Shown: positions 26,310 to 34,659 of the stretch, in pieces
Layout: each line of letters opens with the position of its first letter
Numbering within the stretch: position 1 is the stretch's first letter
Source of the DNA: Lichenicoccus roseus
GTDB taxonomy: Bacteria > Pseudomonadota > Alphaproteobacteria > Acetobacterales > Acetobacteraceae
Direction: 5' to 3'
NCBI RefSeq assembly: GCF_005844085.1
Contig: NZ_VCDI01000002.1
Span: 310,001 to 374,000 of the forward strand
Length of the DNA stretch: 64,000 nt
Translations under genes and position numbers: made by a program
Notes under the pieces: generated by a model
Database searches by the model: none
The model's input: the letters and a program-made list of their open reading frames with translations, nothing else
Told to the model about the DNA's origin: nothing

Positions 26310-26866
26310 GCCAGGTCCAGTATTCCCCACCCGTGACGCAGCCCGGCGAACCCGACCAGGCCACCCGGATCACCCGCATGATCCGGGTCGACCATGCCGG
26401 CGAGTATGGTGCTGAACGCATCTATGCCGGCCAGCTCGCGGTGCTCGGCCGCGGCGCCAAGGGCGACATCCTCCGCCACATGAAGGAGCAGGAGACCCAC
26501 CACAAGCAGGTGTTCGAGGCGCTGGTGGCGCGGCGGCGGGTGCGTCCGACGGCGCTGCTGCCGATTTGGCACGTGGCCGGCTTCGCCCTGGGAGCGGTGA
26601 CCGCGGCGATCGGCGAGCGGGCGGCAATGGCGTGCACCGTGGCCGTCGAGGAGGCGATCGACGAGCACTATGCGGCTCAGGCTGCCGTCCTCGGGCCGGA
26701 AGAAGGCGAACTGCGCGACACCATCGAGCAGTTCCGTGCCGAGGAGCTCGAGCATCGCGATATCGGTCTGGCCAACGAGGCCGAACTGGCACCGGCCTAT
26801 CGCGCCATGTCCCGGGTGATCAAGCTCGGCTGCCGCGCGGCCATCGCGGTCAGCGAGATCCTGTAG
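26306..26866 (+). CDS. coq7: Demethoxyubiquinone hydroxylase (Coq7 family)
   Basis: The enzyme hydroxylates demethoxyubiquinone in ubiquinone synthesis. The 186-residue product carries the di-iron ligands of the family: MIRVDHAGEYGAERIYAGQ, MKEQETHHKQVFEALV, VAVEEAIDEHYAAQ and EELEHRDIGL. The ATG overlaps the dsbB stop (ATGA). Last overlapping member of the run from otsB. Confidence 0.95.
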   Translation: MSQVQYSPPVTQPGEPDQATRITRMIRVDHAGEYGAERIYAGQLAVLGRGAKGDILRHMKEQETHHKQVFEALVARRRVRPTALLPIWHVAGFALGAVTAAIGERAAMACTVAVEEAIDEHYAAQAAVLGPEEGELRDTIEQFRAEELEHRDIGLANEAELAPAYRAMSRVIKLGCRAAIAVSEIL

Positions 26867-26902
26867 CGCACGCCGCCGTCCGCGCATCCCGGCAGGCGGC
26901 CC

Positions 26903-27862
26903 ATGCGGTGGCTGATGCGCTGCGTGGCACTGTTGCCGCTCCTGATGTGGGCCGGCAATGCACGCGCAGCAGCGATCGGTCCGGTCATCCTGGACACCGA
27001 TATCGGCGACGACATCGACGATGCCTTCGCGCTGGCACTGGTGCTGCGATCTCCCGAGATCAGGCTGCAGGCGGTCACCACCAGCTATGGCGACACCGCG
27101 CTGCGGACGCGGCTGGTGCGGCGGCTGCTGCATTCCGCCAGCCGCGACGGCGTGGCGATCGGGACCGGCCCGTCGACCGCCGATCCTACGCGCTTCACCC
27201 AGGCGCAGTGGGCGGCGGCGGGTTCCGGCGCGCCCGCACCCGACGCGGTCGCGCTTCTGCTGGACCGGCTGCGCGCGGCCCCCGCCGGCACCATCACGCT
27301 GATCGCCATCGCGCCGCTCAGCACCATCGGCGCCGCCATTGCGCGCGATCCGGTCACGTTCAGGCGGGTGCGCCAGGTCGTGATGATGGGCGGATCGGTG
27401 CGCCGCGGCTACGGACGGGTGCCGGGCACCACCAGCGCCGGGCCGGGCGCCGAATACAACATCCGCGCCGATACGCGGGACATGCGGCGGCTTCTCGCGA
27501 GCGGCGCAAGCATCGTCCTGATGCCGCTGGACGCCACCGAGGTCGCGGTGCCGCTCGCCATGCGACAGGCGGTGTTCGCCAGGCCGGATCCGCTCGACCG
27601 GGCGCTCGGCGCGCTCTACGCCCAGTGGTCGGTGAACAATCCTTGGGGCCCGGTCCCGGTGGTGTTCGACGTGGTGCCGGTCGCCTGGCTGCTCGATGCG
27701 TCGGTCTGCCGTCCGGTGCCGCTCCGACTGGCCGTGCGCGACGATGGTGCGACGGTGGAGCAGCCCGGCGGCGCCAATGTGCGGGCCTGCCTCGATGTCG
27801 ACCGCTCCAGATTACTTGGCCTGTTGCGCAGCCGGCTCCAGGATCCGTCCGCCTCGCGCTAG
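26903..27862 (+). CDS. Exported nucleoside hydrolase (IUNH family)
   Basis: IUNH enzymes split nucleosides into base and ribose. The 319-residue product has a signal peptide (LLPLLMWAGNARAAA) and the calcium-binding LDTDIGDDIDDAFALAL cluster near residue 30, VTTSYGDT, IAIAPLSTIG, VVMMGGSVRRGYG and EYNIRADT with a C-terminal AQWSVNNPWGP region. The signal peptide suggests periplasmic salvage. It is 36 bases after coq7 and convergent with an AraC regulator; a weak GGAGG/CCTCC pair is in the gap. Confidence 0.9.
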   Translation: MRWLMRCVALLPLLMWAGNARAAAIGPVILDTDIGDDIDDAFALALVLRSPEIRLQAVTTSYGDTALRTRLVRRLLHSASRDGVAIGTGPSTADPTRFTQAQWAAAGSGAPAPDAVALLLDRLRAAPAGTITLIAIAPLSTIGAAIARDPVTFRRVRQVVMMGGSVRRGYGRVPGTTSAGPGAEYNIRADTRDMRRLLASGASIVLMPLDATEVAVPLAMRQAVFARPDPLDRALGALYAQWSVNNPWGPVPVVFDVVPVAWLLDASVCRPVPLRLAVRDDGATVEQPGGANVRACLDVDRSRLLGLLRSRLQDPSASR

Positions 27863-27938
27863 CTGTCGCTGCCATGGAGGTCGCCCCTCCGGAGTGGTTC
27901 GAGAGGCTGTGTGCGTCAGGCCGGCGACGCTCGCCCGG

Positions 27939-28820
27939 TCAAGCCGTGGCTCTCAGACGTGTTCGAGCCGCCCTGATGTCACGGGCCGGCGGCAGCCCGA
28001 ACATTCGTCCGTATTCGCGGGTGAACTGCGGCACGCTTTCGTAGCCGACCTCGTAGGCCGCGTTGCCGATCGTCACGCCCTCGGCGATGAGCATGCGTCG
28101 CGCCTCGATCAGGCGGAGCTGCTTCTGGAACTGCAACGGGGTGAGCAACGTGATCGCCCGGAAATGCTCGTGGAAGGCTGACGCACTCATCCCGGCTGCC
28201 TCGGCGAGCACCTCCACACGCAAAGCCCTGGTGTAGTCCGAACGAATGATGGCCACGGCGCGGGCGACACGCTGGGCATAGCTGTCAGTGACGCCGAGTG
28301 CTCGTACGGCGCCGCCATGCCGCCCCGACAACAGCCAGAAATGAAGTTCGCGAACGAGCTGGTCCCGAAGCACGGCCAGGGCCGCAGGACGATCGAGCAG
28401 ACGCATCAGCCGCAGCGCCACGTCGGTCACTTCGGCATCGGTCGCATCGACGCGGACCGGCTGTCCGGACGCGAAGGGGACGGAGCCCATCTCCGTCACC
28501 AGCCCCTCGATCACGGTGGGATCCAGGTCCACCACAAGGGAGAAATAGGGAACACCCGCGCTTGCCCTCGTGATCTGGCTGACGGTAGGCACGTCCGTGG
28601 TGATCAACAGCGACTCCCCGGCCCCGAAGTCGAAGGTACTGTCGCCCATCGTCACACGCTTGCCGCCCTGGAGAACGATCGCCACCAGCGGCTTGGATAC
28701 CCCGTACTGCAAGGCGGTCGGCATCGTCTCGCGCAGGACCGTGAGACCTGGAACAGGCGTGGGCGCGACGCCATTGCGGCAATGCGCCGCGGCGTGCCGA
28801 CGCACGGCATCGAGCAGCAT
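27939..28820 (-). CDS. AraC-family transcriptional regulator (AraC_N type)
   Basis: The product has an N-terminal sensor domain of the AraC_N type (PTALQYGVSKPLVAIVLQGG, VTMGDSTFDFGAGESLLI) and a C-terminal double helix-turn-helix (VEVLAEAAGMSASAFHEHFR, then IGNAAYEVGYESVPQFTREY and GLPPARD). This subgroup often controls adjacent oxidoreductases in response to small molecules. It diverges from an SDR gene, its probable target. The start is uncertain: a Met at 28820 heads the first helix; an upstream Met at 28883 adds 21 residues. Confidence 0.88.
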   Translation of the reverse strand: MLLDAVRRHAAAHCRNGVAPTPVPGLTVLRETMPTALQYGVSKPLVAIVLQGGKRVTMGDSTFDFGAGESLLITTDVPTVSQITRASAGVPYFSLVVDLDPTVIEGLVTEMGSVPFASGQPVRVDATDAEVTDVALRLMRLLDRPAALAVLRDQLVRELHFWLLSGRHGGAVRALGVTDSYAQRVARAVAIIRSDYTRALRVEVLAEAAGMSASAFHEHFRAITLLTPLQFQKQLRLIEARRMLIAEGVTIGNAAYEVGYESVPQFTREYGRMFGLPPARDIRAARTRLRATA

Positions 28821-29075
28821 GTGGTTCACGGCGACACCGCAGGACGTTCCATCGCTACAGTGTGGGATGCTACGATCGGGCAATCAACTATTCCTGCATC
28901 AGATCGCGGTATTCCAGACAAACCATGCAGCGAAACGATCAAAACGCCTCCGCGCCTGGCAGGATCTCCTCCAGATCGGATTATCGGGCAAGAATGCCGG
29001 AGCATTGGGCAATACGGGCTGTCGTCGCGGATGCATAAGGCGGCACCGCAACACTCATCCTGACGGAGCATCCCG

Positions 29076-29831
29076 ATGACCACCATCTCACTCGTGACCG
29101 GTGCAAGCCGCGGACTTGGCCGCAACACCGCCCTCAGCATCGCGCGCCACGGCGGTGACGTGATCCTGACCTATCGCAACGGCGCCGGGGAGGCGGACGC
29201 CGTCGTCGCCGAGATCGAGGCGCTGGGCCGCAAGGCCGTGGCACTGCAGTTCGACGTCACCAGCATCGCCGGCGCCGGGTCGTTCGCGAAAACCGTCCGC
29301 TCCGCACTTCGGGAGACCTGGAGCCGCGACCGCCTCGATCACCTGATCAACAACGCAGGCCAGGGCGAGATGGCGAGCTTCGCCGAGACTACCGAGGCGC
29401 AGTTCGACGCCCTGTTTGACACGCATGTGAAGGGCGTGTTCTTCCTCACGCAGGCCCTGCTTCCTGTCCTCGCCGACGGCGGCCGTATCGTGAATCTCTC
29501 CTCCGGCCTCACCCGCGTTTCGGTGCCCGGCTTCTCGGCCTATTCCGCGGCCAAGGGCGCAGTCGAGGTGTTGAGCGTCTACCTGGCGAAGGAACTCGGC
29601 GCGCGCGGGATCACCGTGAACGTAATCGCCCCCGGCGCAATCGAGACCGATTTCCTGGGTGGTGCGGTGCGCGACATGCCGCAGCTCAACCGCCAGTTCG
29701 CAGCCATGACGGCGCTTGGCCGCGTCGGCGTGCCGGACGATATCGGGCCGATGATTGCGAGCCTGCTCGGCGCCGACAACCGCTGGGTCACCGGCCAGCG
29801 CATCGAAGTCTCAGGCGGTCAGACCATCTAG
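29076..29831 (+). CDS. Short-chain dehydrogenase/reductase
   Basis: The 251-residue enzyme has the cofactor motif TGASRGLG (8-15), NNAG, catalytic S142/S143 region, Y156 and K160 (YSAAK), and the C-terminal GRVGVPDDIGPM. Substrate is unknown; 3-oxoacyl-ACP reductase-like members share these features. It diverges from the AraC gene across about 250 bases, which is the pattern of a regulator and its target, and is followed by a second dehydrogenase after a hairpin. Confidence 0.93.
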   Translation: MTTISLVTGASRGLGRNTALSIARHGGDVILTYRNGAGEADAVVAEIEALGRKAVALQFDVTSIAGAGSFAKTVRSALRETWSRDRLDHLINNAGQGEMASFAETTEAQFDALFDTHVKGVFFLTQALLPVLADGGRIVNLSSGLTRVSVPGFSAYSAAKGAVEVLSVYLAKELGARGITVNVIAPGAIETDFLGGAVRDMPQLNRQFAAMTALGRVGVPDDIGPMIASLLGADNRWVTGQRIEVSGGQTI

Positions 29832-29893
29832 AGCAGCATCCGATCAGGCGATCCCATTCGATCGGACTCGGCTGCCCTATCTGACGACAAGCC

Positions 29894-29918
29894 GAGCCTG
29901 ATCGATAAGATCAGGCTC
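29894..29918 (+). repeat. Perfect 10-bp inverted repeat between SDR and the next dehydrogenase
   Basis: GAGCCTGATC (29894-29903), loop GATAA and GATCAGGCTC (29909-29918). No T-run follows (CAGGCAGGAAG), so it may be an operator or a weak terminator. It lies 77 bases before the next start codon. Confidence 0.45.
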
Positions 29919-29994
29919 CAGGCAGGAAGCCGACCCGGCTTCGTGGCCCGGTAGCACTCTCCCCGTTTCCTCCTCTTCAAGGAGTTTCTTCCAG

Positions 29995-30858
29995 ATGCAG
30001 GTTGGCTTTATTGGTCTCGGTGCCATGGGCAGCGCCATGGCACGCAATCTCGCGGCAGCAGGCTACCAGGTCAGAGCCTGGAATCGCTCGGGCGGCTCCA
30101 TCGAAGGTGTACAGATGGTCGGCTCTGCCGCCGAGGCCTTCGATGCGGACGCCGTCATGACGATGCTGTCCGACGACGATGCCATTCGCAGCGTCGTGCT
30201 GGACCGACACCTTCTCGCCGGCGGCCGCGAAGGGATGGTGCATGTCGTAGCCTCTACGATCTCGGTGGCGTTCGCCCGCGAGCTTGTCGCCGCACATCAG
30301 GATGCAGGCCGTGGCTACGTCTCGGCGCCAGTGCTCGGCCGCCCGGACGTCGCCACCAAGGGCGAACTCAACATCCTCGCCGGCGGCGACCCGGCATCGA
30401 TCGACAAGGTGCGTCCCATCCTGGATGTCATCGGCGGCCGCATCTGGGAGATGGGCTCCGATGCCCCGACCGCAAATGCCGCCAAGCTCGCCTGCAACAT
30501 GATGATCACGATGGCGATCGAGGCGATGGCGGAAGCGGTCGTCCTCACGGAAGCGCATGGCCTTGATCGCAGCGGCTTTTTCGAGCTGATCCTGAACACC
30601 CTGTTCGGCAGCCGCGCCTACCAGACCTATTCTGCCAACATCGCGCAGAAGCGATATGAACCGGGCTTCAAGGCGATACTCGGCCTGAAGGATCTCCGGC
30701 TTGCGTCCGAGGCCGCCGCGGGCATCGGCCGTGACCTGCCGATGCTCGACGCGGTTCATGGGCGCATGCGCGAGACCGTCGATGCAGGGTACGGCAACGA
30801 GGACTGGTCGGCGATGGCGAAATTCACCCTCGATCCCGACAGCCGGCGAGGCGCCTGA
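29995..30858 (+). CDS. NAD(P)-dependent beta-hydroxyacid-dehydrogenase-like oxidoreductase
   Basis: The 287-residue product has the NAD(P)-binding GFIGLGAMGSAMARNLA, the middle AP(V)LGRPDVA, and the family catalytic lysine K164 in ANAAKLACNMM. The catalytic-loop sequence differs from true 3-hydroxyisobutyrate dehydrogenases, so it belongs to the broad 6-phosphogluconate/glyoxylate-reductase-like group with unknown substrate. The preceding SDR and AraC gene suggest co-regulated small-molecule redox functions. The 224-base gap downstream holds two hairpins. Confidence 0.9.
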   Translation: MQVGFIGLGAMGSAMARNLAAAGYQVRAWNRSGGSIEGVQMVGSAAEAFDADAVMTMLSDDDAIRSVVLDRHLLAGGREGMVHVVASTISVAFARELVAAHQDAGRGYVSAPVLGRPDVATKGELNILAGGDPASIDKVRPILDVIGGRIWEMGSDAPTANAAKLACNMMITMAIEAMAEAVVLTEAHGLDRSGFFELILNTLFGSRAYQTYSANIAQKRYEPGFKAILGLKDLRLASEAAAGIGRDLPMLDAVHGRMRETVDAGYGNEDWSAMAKFTLDPDSRRGA

Positions 30859-31012
30859 CGACACGAGGCGGCAGGGCCGCCCGATCTTGCACCACGCTTC
30901 GATCCCGGTGCCGACGCCCCGCGACAGCGCCGATCCAGCGAAGCGGCCCGCGTCTGCAAGCGGCGGATGACCCGAGCCGCAGCCTCCGGTTTTCGCCAGG
31001 GGCGCCTGGGCG

Positions 31013-31043
31013 GGCGGCACGGCCCCAGGCAACCCGTGCCGCC
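31013..31043 (+). promoter_or_regulatory. Leader hairpin upstream of the Rieske-FAD gene
   Basis: GGCGGCACGG (31013-31022) and CCGTGCCGCC (31034-31043) form a perfect 10-bp stem with an 11-base loop, 40 bases before the ATG at 31083 whose GAGGAGG ribosome-binding site follows it. A smaller pair (GGCGGC/GCCGCC at 30867-30881) sits after the previous stop. Confidence 0.4.
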
Positions 31044-31082
31044 GCCGGGCGCTCCGGCTGCTGGGTCGAGGAGGTCCGTTCG

Positions 31083-32579
31083 ATGCAGAAGGTCGCAACG
31101 CTGCACATGCTGAAGCAGCTTCGCCCGGTCCGGGTGAAGATCGGCGAAACCGCGATCCTGCTGCTGCGGGACGGGCAGGTGGTGCATGCCTTCGGGGCCG
31201 ACTGCCCGCATGCCGGCGCTCCGCTCGAAGAGGGCGCGGTCTGCGACGGACGGCTGGTCTGCCCATGGCACAAGGCGAGCTTCGCGATCGCGGATGGCTC
31301 GCTGCTGGAACCGCCGGCGCTCGATCCGCTCACCCGCTATCCGGTCGAGATCGCCGATGGCGATGTCCGGGTATCGGACGAGCCCTTGCCGCCGGCGCCG
31401 GCGGTGGCGCCGGGACCGGTCGATGCCCGCACCATGCTGGTGCTCGGCGCGGGAGCCGCCGGTACCGCCGCCGTGGCCGCGCTGCGCGAGTTCGGCTTCA
31501 CCGGCCGCGTCATCCTGGTCGGTGCCGAGGCCGATCCGCCGTACGACCGCACCGCGCTCAGCAAGTTCGTGCTGCAGGGTGCGATGCCGCCGGACGAGGT
31601 GGCGCCGTTGCGCGAGAACGAGTTCTGGGAGAGCCACCGCATCGAACGGATCAACGGCGAGGCAGCCGCCCTGGACCAGTCGGCGCGCAACGTCACGCTC
31701 ACCGACGGCACGGTGCTCGCCTACGACGCCCTGCTGATCGCCACCGGCGGCAAGGCCCGTCCGCTCGATGTGCCGGGTGCCGGCCTGCCCGGGGTGCATC
31801 TGTTGCGCTCGCTCGACGATGCACGACGGCTGCTGCCGGCGCTTGAGGGTGGCGCGAGGGTGGTGATCGCCGGCGCCTCCTTCATCGGCCTGGAAGCGGC
31901 ATCGGCCTTGCGCGAGCGTGGCGTGGCGGTCACCGTGGTGAGCGACAAGGAGACGCCGTTCGAGCGGCAGTTCGGCAGCGAGATCGGTGCCATGTTCCGG
32001 CGCCTGCACGAGACGCACGGCGTGGCTTTTGCCTCACCTCGCCGGATCGTGGCAATCGAGGGTGCGGTCCGGGTGCAGGCGGCGATCCTGGATGACGGAA
32101 CCCGGTTACAGGCCGACGTCGTGCTGACAGGTCTCGGCGTGCGGCCTGCTACCGCGTTTGCGGCGTCGCTCCGACTGTCGCCCGACGGCGGCATCTCGGT
32201 CGGGACCGATATGCGAGCCACGGACGGCATCTTCGCAGCCGGCGACGTGACGAGGTTTCCATATGGCAAGCAGGAGGGCGTACGCATCGAGCATTGGCGT
32301 GTGGCGCAGCAGCAGGCGCGCATCGCCGCACGCAACATGCTGGGTGGCAACGCGCGCTTCGAGCAGCCGCCGTTCTTCTGGACCTACCATTTCGGCAAGC
32401 GGTTCGAGTATCTCGGCCATCCGGAACAATTCGACCGCGTCGAGATCGATGGTGATCTCGAAGAGGGAGTATTCCTGGCCCGCCAGTATGACGGCGCCAC
32501 CGTCGTCGGCATCGTCGCCTGCCAGCGCGAGGCCGAAACCGCCCTGCTTGCGCATCGCCTCGACGGCGTGCCGGATTGA
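31083..32579 (+). CDS. Rieske-type [2Fe-2S] and FAD-dependent oxidoreductase (AIFM3-like)
   Basis: The 498-residue fusion has an N-terminal Rieske domain with ligands C41 and H43 (CPHAG) and C60 and H63 (CPWHK), then a pyridine nucleotide-disulphide oxidoreductase module: VLGAGAAGTAAVAALREFG, the second dinucleotide motif VVIAGASFIGLEAASALRERG and GIFAAGDVTRFP, plus a C-terminal reductase-like domain. This is the AIFM3-like layout. A role in electron transfer to an oxygenase is possible, but no oxygenase is adjacent. The start has GAGGAGG upstream. Confidence 0.92.
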   Translation: MQKVATLHMLKQLRPVRVKIGETAILLLRDGQVVHAFGADCPHAGAPLEEGAVCDGRLVCPWHKASFAIADGSLLEPPALDPLTRYPVEIADGDVRVSDEPLPPAPAVAPGPVDARTMLVLGAGAAGTAAVAALREFGFTGRVILVGAEADPPYDRTALSKFVLQGAMPPDEVAPLRENEFWESHRIERINGEAAALDQSARNVTLTDGTVLAYDALLIATGGKARPLDVPGAGLPGVHLLRSLDDARRLLPALEGGARVVIAGASFIGLEAASALRERGVAVTVVSDKETPFERQFGSEIGAMFRRLHETHGVAFASPRRIVAIEGAVRVQAAILDDGTRLQADVVLTGLGVRPATAFAASLRLSPDGGISVGTDMRATDGIFAAGDVTRFPYGKQEGVRIEHWRVAQQQARIAARNMLGGNARFEQPPFFWTYHFGKRFEYLGHPEQFDRVEIDGDLEEGVFLARQYDGATVVGIVACQREAETALLAHRLDGVPD

Positions 32580-32589
32580 TAGTCAAACG

Positions 32590-32622
32590 AAACGGGCCCG
32601 ATCCGGAAGATCAGGCCCGTTT
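32590..32622 (+). terminator. Terminator hairpin after the Rieske-FAD gene
   Basis: AAACGGGCCCGATC (32590-32603) and GATCAGGCCCGTTT (32609-32622) pair over 14 positions with one C-A mismatch and the loop CGGAA. The A-rich 5' and T-rich 3' ends suit termination from both strands, matching the convergent DUF1328 gene. Confidence 0.8.
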
Positions 32623-32653
32623 CCTACGGCTGTTTTTCGTCAGGCGACGCGCT

Positions 32654-32830
32654 TCAGAGACGGCTTCCGCGTCCGCGGCCCATCACCAGGCTGACCACGA
32701 ACAGGATGAGGAAGATAAAGAACAGGATCTTCGCGATGCCGGCAAAAGTAGCGGCGAACCCGCCGAAGCCAAGCACGGCGCAGACCAGTGCTATGACAAG
32801 AAACACCAGGGTCCAGTGAAGCAGTTCCAT
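32654..32830 (-). CDS. DUF1328 (YtjA) family small membrane protein
   Basis: A 58-residue protein found by translating the minus strand directly. It starts [20 protein letters not shown], continues with a glycine-rich [15 protein letters not shown] and a second hydrophobic segment [15 protein letters not shown], ending GRGRGSRL. Two membrane helices around an GFGGFA turn are the DUF1328 signature. Function unknown; a stress-related envelope role is often suggested. The ATG is at 32830. Confidence 0.9.
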   Translation of the reverse strand: MELLHWTLVFLVIALVCAVLGFGGFAATFAGIAKILFFIFLILFVVSLVMGRGRGSRL

Positions 32831-32894
32831 GACAGCCTCCGTTGCCTCGGGTCGTAACTTATCAGAACTGCGAGAGTTGCTGCCTGCGCCGAAT

Positions 32895-33089
32895 TTACCG
32901 CGGCGGCAGCACGTGCCGGTAGTAGTGGTGATGGCGACGATAATGGCGCGGCGGCGGCGGGGGGCGATGATCGCGATCGAACCCAGGGCCAGGTTGCGCC
33001 ATGGCGGTCTGGCCGACGAGCGGTAGAACGCCCACGGCCAGCGTCGCCAGCAGGGGGAGCGCGAGTGCGCGTTGCATGAATTTGTGCAT
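32895..33089 (-). CDS. Small exported His-rich protein
   Basis: A 64-residue product with a signal peptide ([19 protein letters not shown]) and a mature part rich in His, Tyr, Pro and Arg ([16 protein letters not shown]). A His-rich tail could bind divalent metal; that is inference. The ATG at 33089 has GGAG about 12 bases upstream; a second ATG is at 33077. It lies 8 bases from the DUF2141 gene. A similar His-rich gene is at 63220. Confidence 0.65.
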   Translation of the reverse strand: MHKFMQRALALPLLATLAVGVLPLVGQTAMAQPGPGFDRDHRPPPPPRHYRRHHHYYRHVLPPR

Positions 33090-33097
33090 GAGGGGGT

Positions 33098-33541
33098 TCA
33101 GCTCCCGAAATGGTGCATGGTGACAACGATACGCCCACCGACGTCGCCGATGCGCAACGCGCTCGCATCGAAACCCGGCGGCCCCAATCCTAGCGAGGGA
33201 TCGCGCGAAAATCCTACATCCTCTTGCGGCATCCCGAAGAAACCGCGCTTGAGGTGCCCGCTATCGTCGACATCCTGATAGACCGCGACGGCATAGGCCC
33301 CCGGGGGAATATCGTCGATGGTCGCCGTCACGGTGCCGGGATGGGCCGCAACCACGGCATGGTGGACGCACAGGTCGCCGAGGAATTCCTGCCGGGTGCA
33401 GACGCCGATGCGGACATGACCACGTGCATCACGGATATTTCCGACCACGACCTGCAGGCTCGCCGCCTGCGCCACGCCGGCCAGCAATCCGGCGATGACC
33501 AGCGCGCCAAGACCCGACTTCAGGGAAACGATCACTCTCAA
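33098..33541 (-). CDS. Exported DUF2141 family protein
   Basis: The product has a signal peptide (SLKSGLGALVIAGLLAGVAQA) and a DUF2141 beta domain: LQVVVGNIRDARGHVRIGVC, TATIDDIPPGAYAVAVYQD, DDSGHLKRGFFGMPQEDVGFS and a C-terminal GGRIVVTMHHF. Family proteins are periplasmic with unknown function. A TTG at 33541 with AGTAGGGA eight bases upstream is the likely start, and an internal GTG at 33535 is an alternative. Downstream of the glycosyltransferase operon in gene order and on the same strand. Confidence 0.82.
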   Translation of the reverse strand: MRVIVSLKSGLGALVIAGLLAGVAQAASLQVVVGNIRDARGHVRIGVCTRQEFLGDLCVHHAVVAAHPGTVTATIDDIPPGAYAVAVYQDVDDSGHLKRGFFGMPQEDVGFSRDPSLGLGPPGFDASALRIGDVGGRIVVTMHHFGS

Positions 33542-33552
33542 GGTGGAATTCC

Positions 33553-34659
33553 CTACTGCATCGGATAGGCGCGGCCGCGCCACGTTGCCGTTCGCCCACG
33601 TGCCGCACGCACCAGCGCGTTCCACTGCAGGACCAGCAGCATCGTCACCCCGAACGGGCTGGCCAATACGCTGCGCACATCCTGGCGGTAGCGGAACGCG
33701 AGCAACCCGCGCAGTCCCAGGCTCAGCGCGCAGGCCGCCCAGACGACCAGACTTGCCGGGCTCTCGATCAGCAACACGAACGGCAGCACATGACCGCCGC
33801 CGAGCAGGATGGTCCAGATCGGCAGCGCCCGCCGCGTCGCCATCCCCTCAGTGGCGTTCTTGCCCAGTCCGTCCCAGACCTCCTGGAACCGCGCATACAT
33901 CCGGCAACTGGCCAGTCGGGTGGCATCGAACAGGCCGGTGCCGAAGCCTGCGTTGCGGAACGCGCGCGGCAAGGTCAACCCGTCATGCATCGAGGCGCGG
34001 ATGCGGGCGTGGCCACCGACCCGCTGGTAGGCCTCGCGCCGGGCGATGAACAACTGCCCGCAGCCGGCGGCGAAACCGGCGATGCGGGGATCTCGATCGA
34101 GCGCCTGCGGACGGTAGCCGAGCAGCAGCAGATGGATCAGCGGCAGCAGCAGCCACTCCGACCAGCTCCGTGTCACCTGGCGGGGGAAACCACTGGCGAG
34201 ACCCAGCGCCGGATGGACCTGCATGTAGCCACCCATCCGGGAGAGCGCGTCCGGCGCCAGTCGCACGTCGGCGTCCAGGAACACCATCAGCGGGTGCCGT
34301 GCCTCCCGCGCCAGCACGGCGCACGCATGCTGCTTGCCGGACCAGCCGCTCGGCAGGCCTGGCGCATGCAGCACACGCAGCCGTGGATCGTCGATGGCAG
34401 CCAGGATTTCCGGGGTCGCATCGGTGGAATCGTCGTCCAGCACCAGCAGCTCGATCGTGCAGCCGGCGCTGGCCAGGACGCAGGCGACCGCCTCGCCGAT
34501 ATTGGTGGCCTCGTTGCGGGCCGGGATCAGCACCGAGATCTCCAGCGGCAGCTGTGCAAGGCCGGGGCGGCGGATGAGCCCGAGATTGCTCAGTGCCACC
34601 AGCATCGGCAGGGTCGCAAGGCCGAGCGACAGGTTGCCCAGCATCATCAGGGTGTTCAA
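33553..34659 (-). CDS. Family 2 glycosyltransferase of the carotenoid operon
   Basis: The 368-residue product has an N-terminal membrane helix, the GT2 fold (VLIPARNEATNIGEAV, LVLDDDSTDATPE, MVFLDADVRLAPDAL) and three to four C-terminal membrane helices. The layout resembles CrtQ-type glycosyltransferases of glycosylated carotenoids. The start is a TTG at 34659 overlapping the acyltransferase stop (TTGA) with GAGGAGGAGG five bases upstream; the first ATG (34647) is too far from it. Role as a carotenoid glucosyltransferase is inferred from the operon. Confidence 0.8.
   Translation of the reverse strand: MNTLMMLGNLSLGLATLPMLVALSNLGLIRRPGLAQLPLEISVLIPARNEATNIGEAVACVLASAGCTIELLVLDDDSTDATPEILAAIDDPRLRVLHAPGLPSGWSGKQHACAVLAREARHPLMVFLDADVRLAPDALSRMGGYMQVHPALGLASGFPRQVTRSWSEWLLLPLIHLLLLGYRPQALDRDPRIAGFAAGCGQLFIARREAYQRVGGHARIRASMHDGLTLPRAFRNAGFGTGLFDATRLASCRMYARFQEVWDGLGKNATEGMATRRALPIWTILLGGGHVLPFVLLIESPASLVVWAACALSLGLRGLLAFRYRQDVRSVLASPFGVTMLLVLQWNALVRAARGRTATWRGRAYPMQ

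Noticed and set aside
24476-27133. An 885-codon antisense frame across otsA, dsbB and coq7
   Set aside because: The same GC-bias artefact; the sense-strand genes have full family signatures.
27863-27938. GGAGG/CCTCC pair as a terminator for the nucleoside hydrolase
   Set aside because: Five-base stem without T-tract is within chance expectation in GC-rich DNA.
32590-32622. Long hairpin as an insertion-sequence end
   Set aside because: No transposase or target-site duplication; A and T flanks and position after a stop codon fit a terminator.
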